Source: Cunninghamella blakesleeana (taxonomy: Eukaryota; Mucoromycota; Mucoromycetes; Mucorales; Cunninghamellaceae). From it: a stretch of DNA of 64,000 bases. A program made the position numbers and the translations under genes. The stretch is from contig JAFCIZ010000009.1 of assembly GCA_017871115.1 (NCBI GenBank), positions 1-64,000 of the forward strand, read 5' to 3'. The notes beneath the pieces were generated by a model. It was not told where the DNA came from. It saw only the letters and a program-made list of their open reading frames with translations, and searched no databases. Of the stretch, positions 28,393-35,323 are shown piece after piece (within the stretch, counting starts at the first letter, position 1; each line of letters begins with the position of its first letter).

Positions 28393-28843
28393 TTTTTTAA
28401 AAATCCACTAAACTAATGTTAAACAGTGTGTTCTCCAACTCACCAAGTTAGGTCCATAGTTATAAGGTTCTTCCCTATTTTTTCTTCATCACCCCATTTT
28501 TTCTGACTCAACTTTTAAAATCGGTTCGAATTCTGACTTATGTAGTTTCCCTTTTATTTCTAAGTACGTACTTAGAAATAAAAGTAAGGTACCCTGCCAA
28601 TCACTTTGCGTTAAAATGGAAATATAGTTCCTTTGGTGATAAAATGGTGCCCTTTTAATATTTAGGTACGTACCTAAATATTAAAAGTTGGACTACCTAA
28701 GTTCAATTTCGAAGTGGTTTCGAAAGTTGAGTCAAGAATTATGGGGTACCGAAGAAAAATTGGGATAAATTACCTAACTTAGGAACCAACTTGGTGAGTA
28801 TAATTCATACAGAGTCCTACATTAGTTTAGTAGACTTTTAAAA
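28393..28843 (-). repeat. R6: R element, minus orientation, inverted partner of R7
   Basis: Begins at TTTTTTAAAAATCCACTAAA directly after the RPB2 stop and ends at TAGACTTTTAAAAG. Palindromes at 28555-28588 and 28653-28688 are intact. It is almost exactly the reverse complement of R7. The similarity continues past the element's end: the 45 bp after R6 (28844-28888, TCATTGTCGATAGGACATATAT..) reappear inverted in front of R7. Confidence 0.94.
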
Positions 28844-29008
28844 GATCATTGTCGATAGGACATATATAAAAATTAATAAGGATAATATTACAAAGCTCCT
28901 ACTTTTCCTTAATGGTTGAATGGGACAGGGATCTGAATAGTTTCAGCCCCCTCTTTAGTGGAGAAACTTTTAAAAAGGTTATATTATATTGTATATCATA
29001 TAGGTTAT
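28844..29008. other. Non-coding tail between R6 and gene B'
   Basis: The first 45 bp form an inverted repeat with 32041-32087 beside R7. The rest (to 28980) is a diverged relative of the tail after R1, sharing TTNCAAAG.., GGACAG.., CTGAATNGTT and the final AACTTTTTAAAA. No gene is visible. The final TTTTAAAAA lies 30 bp beyond the stop of B'. Confidence 0.5.
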
Positions 29009-31251
29009 TTATCTATTGCGCATGGTACCTCGTGTAGAGGATACCCTACCTTTGGTAAACTTACGTAAGGAATCCTTAATGGCCTTAATACCTGCAGCAT
29101 ATTTAACAGAGAGACCGGTTGTAGCCTTAAATGTCTTCATAGGCTCCATCTTAAAGCTAAATCCTGGATCGTTTGCAAAATCCAATTCGGTTCCTGAATC
29201 TCCTGTAGGATCTAATTTATTTTCATCAAGGCTCTGCATCTTATCATATATCTGGGTGTATGTCTTGTAGGCATTCTCATAGTCGATAACTTCAGAGTCC
29301 TTTATTTCCATTCCATTCTCTAACTTCTTTTCCATGGCTTCTTGTCTCTTAAGGATAGCTTCTCTAAGTCTCATCATACCTGCTCTAATACGTTTGTATT
29401 GGAACTTAGTTATCTTGTTTCCATCTCGATCCATAACTGTTCTGATCTTTTCTTGAATCTTATTTAATGCATTCATGTAACTAGTGGATCCAGGAATCAT
29501 AGAGGTAGTATCAAGAAGCTGTTCACCACCTTGTTCAACACTAGTAGGATTTTCAGCACCTTCGCTAAATATCTCAGGCACAGCCTCTTTTACAGCAGCA
29601 ATAAAATCAGCTTCTGCAATGGATCTGACACTGTCAGGGTCTCTATAATCACCAAAAGGGGTTTCTACTGGACCTTCGGAACCATCATAACCATCTATAT
29701 CAAGGCCTCCATCTTCTGATTCTGATGTCATCATCTCATCCATCTCTGTGGTAGATGAAAATTTCTTATAATAGTCTTCAGATATACGATCCATAGAGTT
29801 CTTTCTGGCTTCAGCTGTAATCTGCTTATCTATCTTGATATCACCACCTTGAGCCTTTAAGTTGGCTACTCTTTGTCTTATGGCCCTCTTGAGTTTGTTC
29901 AAAGCCTTGGATACATCTTCTCTTACATCATCAGGTGCATCAACCAATTTCTTTCTGATGGCATCTTCAACCTTATCTAAGGCATCATCTATGTCGGTGG
30001 ATCCCTTGAAGATAAAATCATGAGAAAGTTCTGTATAATCATCCCAATCACGAGGTAATTCACTCCAATCGTAATCAGCTCCGATTTCACTGATACCAAG
30101 TTTTACACCAATTCCATATAATGCTTCTAATTCGGATTGTATAATAACCTCATTTGTAGTAGATTCCAACCCCATATCATCTAAGCTATTCATCTCAAAT
30201 GATGCTGCACATGAATCTCCATCTCTCTTGATAAATCGAGATAATTTCCTTTTCTTTAGTGGAGATGCAGAACATGCATTCCCTCCAGCATTATATGGAT
30301 TAGCCATATGATTGGGATCCGGATGTGCATCATATACCACTTTACCAAGATCTGATACTCTAACAAATGGTGTTACATGTTCCTCTACTTCTACAGCCTT
30401 AGGTAATGTTAATGGTTTAACATCTATACCTGATATTCTACCCTGTGCATCTTTCACCCATTTTACTGTTCCAATTCTTGCATTATTCCTTGTAATCCAT
30501 CCGACTAACTCGCTCCTTCTGGCTTGACTAACCCTAAGATAACCATCTCTGATAACTTCAAACCTTCCTTGATCATGTTGAACTAGTGCATCTGCTATAG
30601 TAATTCTGGATGTACCTACTGTTACCTACTTGATGAGAGAGCATTCTTTATAAACTTATATGCACTAGCAAATGTTTTTGCTCTGACATCTCTAATTATA
30701 GAATAATCTACTGATCTAACGGCAGTATTAGCAGAGAGGTTAGGTTTATCCACCGGTACTCCATGATATAACCCAGTAGCCTGTTGCTCTATTGTCATTG
30801 GTCCATTTCGATCGCCGTGTACTGTAATATCCCTACGATATACGTGGGTTGCATATTTAGATTCTGGTGAATTGGTACGTAAAAATACCCATTTATCTCC
30901 GTTTCTAACAATCGTTGTTTTTATCGTTGGACGCTTATTTACCTCATTATCTATTATAAGATAAACTCCATCTCTATTTGGAATAGTAGCAGGTTCTACC
31001 AAAATGGTTACATGTGAACCTCTTGGAGGTGGAAATGGCAAATATTTTGGGACAGATGGATCGTAATCAGGTAATAATGGAAGTCGTCCATTTAAACCGG
31101 CATCATCTATGAGTTTCTTAAGCTCTGATAGAGGTGGAAAGTCATCTTTATCTGCATCTTCAGGTAAAGGATTCCATGAGGCATACACAATGTATGGAAC
31201 TATGTAAAATATCAAAAGGAGTGACAAATATATTTTCTTCATATAATCCAA
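29009..31251 (-). pseudogene. Gene B': diverged paralogue of secreted protein B, one frameshift
   Basis: Two frames make up one gene. 31251-30622 encodes a signal peptide (hydrophobic residues 6-20) and an N-terminal domain. A second frame, open from just upstream of 30622 to 29009, matches the rest of gene B. The junction has adjacent stops in both frames (near 30622-30630), as expected from one missing or added base. This part of the unit is seen only once, so error and real lesion cannot be separated. The C-terminal 400 residues are nearly identical to B. The N-terminal third is only distantly similar. Lys-Arg sites occur in the same place as in B (KKRK and IKRDG around 30225-30260). A basic tail ending TRGTMRNR is shared with B. 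Confidence 0.82.
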
Positions 31252-31304
31252 TTCGAATAATACATATGTTTAACTTGTCTAAACAACTTGGAAAATCACC
31301 TGCA

Positions 31305-32018
31305 ATGAAAATTCTACCAGATGAAATAAAAGAGATAATCATCTCAATGTCAGGATGTTATGTCCACTATGTATTGGGAAGGGAGCCTGATAGAAAAAAA
31401 TTATTTTTGGAAGGAGGCATTATGGTTATTCTTGGTCAAGTTTTAGAAAGAGGAGCTGATATAAGGACCCTTATTTTCATGAAACAGTATATATCGTTCG
31501 ATATGGCCATACGCAAAACCATATCCTACACACATAATTTATCTACCATTGTCAGAATTTGTCTTATATGGGATTGCTGGAAATCAGATCATGGATATGT
31601 AGAGTCTGTAATCACTCGATTCAGATGGGGTATGGACAACATACAATACGAATTAAATCCATGGTCTAGGAATCTTATTTGCTATGCGTATGGAGCAGTA
31701 GATGAAATAGATATGAATATCGATGATCCTCTGAAATATGTTCATGAAACAGGTGATTTTCTATTTTATAATGTAAAATATAAAGGCTTAACCGAAAAGG
31801 AATATATAGATAAATCCAATCTATGTTTCCAATATCGTCATATATGTCATAATAACATAGCAGATTTGGAATTCGACGACGAAAACAGAATAGTATATTA
31901 TCCCAAAGTAGAAGGTGGTTATAGTACCGAAGAAATACAGTGTATTGTTGCTCATCAAATGTATTTTGGTAAAGAGGGTATAGAACCTTCATACGATGAT
32001 AATCCATGGTATAGGTAG
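31305..32018 (+). CDS. Gene A': shortened paralogue of gene A (237 aa)
   Basis: The N-terminal 120 residues are clearly homologous to gene A (SGCYVHYVLGREPDRKKLF; GGIMVILGQVLERGADIRTL), and the C-terminal 70 residues match A's end (DENRIVYY; IQCIVAHQM). The roughly 170-residue helical-repeat centre of A is missing. The start at 31305 (MKILPDE) aligns with A's start. An upstream Met at 31266 is in frame. It is head to head with B' as A is with B. No signal peptide, so probably cytosolic. Function unknown. Confidence 0.8.
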   Translation: MKILPDEIKEIIISMSGCYVHYVLGREPDRKKLFLEGGIMVILGQVLERGADIRTLIFMKQYISFDMAIRKTISYTHNLSTIVRICLIWDCWKSDHGYVESVITRFRWGMDNIQYELNPWSRNLICYAYGAVDEIDMNIDDPLKYVHETGDFLFYNVKYKGLTEKEYIDKSNLCFQYRHICHNNIADLEFDDENRIVYYPKVEGGYSTEEIQCIVAHQMYFGKEGIEPSYDDNPWYR

Positions 32019-32087
32019 GTATAACAGAATATATTTATGGTTATATTATCCTTATTAATTTTTATACATGTCCTATCGACAATGATC
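32019..32087. repeat. Inverted copy of the R6 flank
   Basis: ATATTATCCTTATTAATTTT and the following TATACATGTCCTATCGACAA are the reverse complement of the sequence right after R6 (28844-28890), with one mismatch. With R6 and R7 they make inverted repeats of about 495 bp around the B'/A' module. Confidence 0.85.
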
Positions 32088-32536
32088 TTTTAAAAGTCTA
32101 CTAAATTCATGTAGGACTCTGTATGAATTATACTCACTAAGTTGGTTCCTAAGTTAGGTAATTTATCCCAATTTTTCTTCGGTACCCCATAATTCTTGAC
32201 TCAACTTTCGAAACCACTTCGAAATTGAACTTAGGTAGTCCAACTTTTAATATTTAGGTACGTACCTAAATATTAAAAGGACACCATTTCATCACCAAAG
32301 GAACTATATTTCCATTTTAACGCAAAGTGATTGGTAAGGTACCTTACTTTTATTTCTAAGTACGTACTTAGAAATAAAAGGGAAACTACATAAGTCAGAA
32401 TTCGAACCGATTTTAAAAGTTGAGTCAGAAAAAATAGGGTGATGAAGAAAAAATAGGGATGGACCTTATAACTATGGACCTAACTTGGTGAGTTGGAGAA
32501 CACACTGTTTAACATTAGTTTAGTGGATTTTTAAAA
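32088..32536 (+). repeat. R7: R element between convergent A' and primase genes
   Basis: Plus orientation, palindromes at 32242-32277 and 32348-32381. Nearly identical to the reverse complement of R6, and closest to it among all R copies (shared gttctccaac and tcttcatcacc variants), which suggests recent duplication or conversion between the two. Confidence 0.94.
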
Positions 32537-32560
32537 GATCATGAAATAGTTATATATTAT

Positions 32561-33394
32561 CTAACAACGACGACAATATAACTTACCATTGACAATATAT
32601 GGATTTTCATGATCGTGAATCCTATTACATGTAGTACAATATGTAGATTTTTCTCTATTTAATAAAATTATTCCATCTTTGGTATATCCTCTGATTGTAA
32701 ATCCATCAGGTATTGTAATCAATGGCTGATTATCTCTATGAGTATCATATGAATGATAATACGAATCATATATAGTATAAATTCCACTATCTATAGCAAT
32801 ATCTAGTATCTGATCCGTATGTACATGATAACAACAATCATTGGTATATCCAATTAGACCCTTCTTCCAAATGTGGATATCGGATATATCTCCATAACCG
32901 TCTAAATATTTCCATCTGTATTCCAAATACTTGGTACTCCCTTCAAGTCTAAACATCTGTATTCTTTTATATACTCCTAAATCCAAACAGTAGATCTCTC
33001 CAACAATAGAATAAAGTATATTACCTAACATTTGACAACAACCATTGTTCTCAAAGCATACATTAGATACAACGATATGATGTGATGTGCGTATGTTATA
33101 TACCATTAATTCTACATTACGAATACCCAAACGTCTAAATAGCCTCTTGATTTCATGGAGTAGTCTTTTTAATTGTATATCTGATAGCTTTGTGTCTATA
33201 TCGACTCTGAATTTCTGAGGTCCGGGACGTATCACCTCACTGCAATTACGCTGTACAGGATGGATATCCTGAGTATAGAAGCGGTAAAAATCATCAATGG
33301 AATCCCAAATGTAGAACATTGCATTCTTCTGTTGTATAATAAATTGGTTGTTACTGATTTCATCCAATGGTGGTAGGGTGTGGAATATCTTCAT
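32561..33394 (-). CDS. Archaeo-eukaryotic DNA primase, stand-alone (277 aa)
   Basis: Primase small-subunit/herpes-pox type. Catalytic DxD is in FRVDIDTKL (Asp64, Asp66). SHH in TSHHIVV (104-106) fits motif II. CLDLGVYKRIQMFRLEGSTK (136-155) fits motif III, with Asp138 and the following Arg and Lys. A C-terminal zinc site (CTTC then H..H and YCRRC) is like that of herpesvirus UL52-type primases. In most nucleocytoplasmic viruses this domain is fused to the D5 helicase; here it is separate. I take the start at 33392-33394 (MKIFHTLPP). A longer frame to 33529 would run through the RPB1 gene. Only 7 bp separate it from the divergent RPB1 start. Confidence 0.88.
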   Translation of the reverse strand: MKIFHTLPPLDEISNNQFIIQQKNAMFYIWDSIDDFYRFYTQDIHPVQRNCSEVIRPGPQKFRVDIDTKLSDIQLKRLLHEIKRLFRRLGIRNVELMVYNIRTSHHIVVSNVCFENNGCCQMLGNILYSIVGEIYCLDLGVYKRIQMFRLEGSTKYLEYRWKYLDGYGDISDIHIWKKGLIGYTNDCCYHVHTDQILDIAIDSGIYTIYDSYYHSYDTHRDNQPLITIPDGFTIRGYTKDGIILLNREKSTYCTTCNRIHDHENPYIVNGKLYCRRC

Positions 33395-33401
33395 AGCAAC
33401 A
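33395..33401. promoter_or_regulatory. 7-bp gap between divergent primase and RPB1 start codons
   Basis: The sequence between the two ATGs is AGCAACA on the plus strand. No room exists for separate promoters or leaders, so each promoter must extend into the other gene, and the mRNAs must be leaderless or begin inside the neighbour. Confidence 0.7.
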
Positions 33402-35321
33402 ATGGAATTGTCTTTTATGTCTGATGAAGACGTACAGAAATGTGCTACCTTTAGTATGAACGAAAGGTTCGACTTATACGATGAACGATTCGGTTCTATC
33501 AAGTCAACTTCTAAGTGTGCAACATGCAATAGAACAGAAAATACAGGATGCTTTGGACACTATGCTAATTTGTATCTGGGTGTGGATATATTTCATCCTG
33601 TATTTCATGCAGAATTATCAACAGCTATAAACGAAATGTGTCAGCATTGTGGTCATCAACACGGAAATATTACCGAGCATATAAAATCAGGAATTAAATG
33701 TGCAGCATGTAAGAAGAATACTTATATAGATTATAATATATTTCCTACACAATCATACATCATGAAACGTAAGTATGGAACAGGAAATGCACTAACTCCA
33801 GGACAATGCAAAGATATATTGGGACATGATCATCCAAAGAGGAAGTACATTATTAGTTATATCATCATTCCACCTACAGGTATTCGTCCACCTGAAAACG
33901 TAGAATGGCCCTCTGATATATCTAGATTATACACTAGAATTGTTAACTCAGTTCAGACCCCAACAAATGGTCTAAGACACTTAAGGAGAATCAACGATTT
34001 ATACAATTCCATCGTTGGTTATGTTAAGAAGGATGGTGTAATAAGGGCTTTATCTGGAAAACAAGGTATTTTCCGTATGTTAATGTTAGGAAAGAGGTTA
34101 AACAGATCAGCTAGATTGGTAATCGTTGGTGATCCATACTTGGACATCGATGAGATTCGCATTCCCCCTATTGTATCCGAAACAATAAAGATACCTGAGA
34201 GAGTATGGAATGGTAATGTAGATAACATGAAGAAAATGGCTAGAGATGGTAAGGTATGGTGGCCATCTGAAGATTGTATGGCACTTGAGGATCACATCAT
34301 CATTGGGAGAGTATATGATAGAATGTTACAAGATGGAGATATTGTTCTGTTCAATCGCCAACCATCTCTGTCTAAACACTCTGTATTGGCATTCAAGGTT
34401 AGAATAGGACAGGGGAATGTATTTGCGCTTAATCCAGCGGTAACAACATCATTCAATGCCGATTTCGATGGAGATGAGATGAACATATATGCAGGTTATG
34501 GATTGGAAGCAAAAGCGGAGTTAATAGAATTGTGTTATGTCACAAAGAATATCTTTGATCCTATTACCAAACGAGTATATATTAAGCCCATCCAAGATGT
34601 AGTTAGTGGAGCCTATATGATGAGCCAAAATTTAACTCAGGAAGTACCAAGGTTTATCTACGAGCAGATAATCATGACGCTAGGAATAAAGTCGAAAAAG
34701 GAAGGTATTATAACCAATAAGGATATACTTTCCTTAGTCATTGAAGATCTTCCATCATCTACACTTGATGAAAAATTTCTATGTCATACATACATACTTA
34801 AAATAGGAATGGAAAGGGCCAGAGAGTATATCAAGAATATCCAATTAGCGATCCTTTACTGGCTAACATACTATAATGGATTTACCTTGAAATTAAGGGA
34901 TATTCAATGGGACAGAGAAGATACACAGAAATATAATTCTGGAAGTATGGATCCAGAGGATGTAATACACAAATCCATGACAAAGTATCATACATCATCA
35001 AGTAGAAACCCATTGTCCATCATGATAAGAAGTGGAGCAAAAGGAAAGGACATTGGAGCATCACAGATGGCTATATCTCTGGGCAGACAATATCCTGGTG
35101 ATGGAAAACCAGTGGTTATATCCAACGGATACACCCAGGGACTTAATGCAGAAGAGTATTTCTATCAGGCATCTGCAAGTCTCTCAGGAATTATCGATAT
35201 TGGTACAAATGTATCCACCATTGGTTACGCTAATCGTAGGGTAAGTAAGTTGACCACAGATATAGTTAGGAATTACAACGGTGTTATCGGCAGTAAGAAA
35301 CAAGTCGTTCGGTTCTTTTAA
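33402..35321 (+). CDS. RPB1: RNA polymerase largest subunit, N-terminal half (RPB1 A'-like, 639 aa)
   Basis: Clamp zinc sites: CATC..CFGHY (39-53), CQHC (80-83) and CAAC (100-103). SGKQGIFRMLMLGKRLNRSA (218-237) is the switch/rudder region, VLFNRQPSLSKHSV (315-328) precedes the active site, and NADFDGDEMN (352-361) holds the three metal-binding Asp. The end, GLNAEEYFYQASASLSGIID followed by TGYANRRVSK, is the bridge helix. The chain stops about 20 residues later at VVRFF, where full-length RPB1 would go on into foot, jaw and trigger loop. The trigger loop and C-terminal part are encoded at 15671-16687. The start is MELSFMSDEDV. The stop shares a TTTTAAAA motif with the convergent VETF-L-like gene. 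Confidence 0.96.
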   Translation: MELSFMSDEDVQKCATFSMNERFDLYDERFGSIKSTSKCATCNRTENTGCFGHYANLYLGVDIFHPVFHAELSTAINEMCQHCGHQHGNITEHIKSGIKCAACKKNTYIDYNIFPTQSYIMKRKYGTGNALTPGQCKDILGHDHPKRKYIISYIIIPPTGIRPPENVEWPSDISRLYTRIVNSVQTPTNGLRHLRRINDLYNSIVGYVKKDGVIRALSGKQGIFRMLMLGKRLNRSARLVIVGDPYLDIDEIRIPPIVSETIKIPERVWNGNVDNMKKMARDGKVWWPSEDCMALEDHIIIGRVYDRMLQDGDIVLFNRQPSLSKHSVLAFKVRIGQGNVFALNPAVTTSFNADFDGDEMNIYAGYGLEAKAELIELCYVTKNIFDPITKRVYIKPIQDVVSGAYMMSQNLTQEVPRFIYEQIIMTLGIKSKKEGIITNKDILSLVIEDLPSSTLDEKFLCHTYILKIGMERAREYIKNIQLAILYWLTYYNGFTLKLRDIQWDREDTQKYNSGSMDPEDVIHKSMTKYHTSSSRNPLSIMIRSGAKGKDIGASQMAISLGRQYPGDGKPVVISNGYTQGLNAEEYFYQASASLSGIIDIGTNVSTIGYANRRVSKLTTDIVRNYNGVIGSKKQVVRFF

Positions 35322-35323
35322 AA
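35316..35323. terminator. Shared TTTTAAAA: two convergent stop codons in one palindrome
   Basis: TTTTAAAA reads Phe-stop on both strands. The RPB1 stop is 35319-35321 and the opposing gene's stop is the complement of 35318-35320. Clear example of the gene-end motif found throughout the unit. Confidence 0.75.

Noticed and set aside
31675..32007. 110-codon minus-strand Tyr/Leu-rich frame
   Set aside because: Antisense to A', which has a clear paralogue. Composition is that of a reversed AT-rich gene.
1848..32536. CRISPR array or tandem satellite
   Set aside because: The repeats are about 450 bp, 4-10 kb apart and separated by genes, with no cas genes and no short spacers.
1848..32536. Insertion sequences
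   Set aside because: No transposase frame in any R copy and no clear target duplication. MITE-like origin remains possible but unproven.
33395..33529. N-terminal extension of the primase to 33529
   Set aside because: It would overlap the RPB1 gene antisense. The primase motifs and the Met at 33394 give a complete domain without it.
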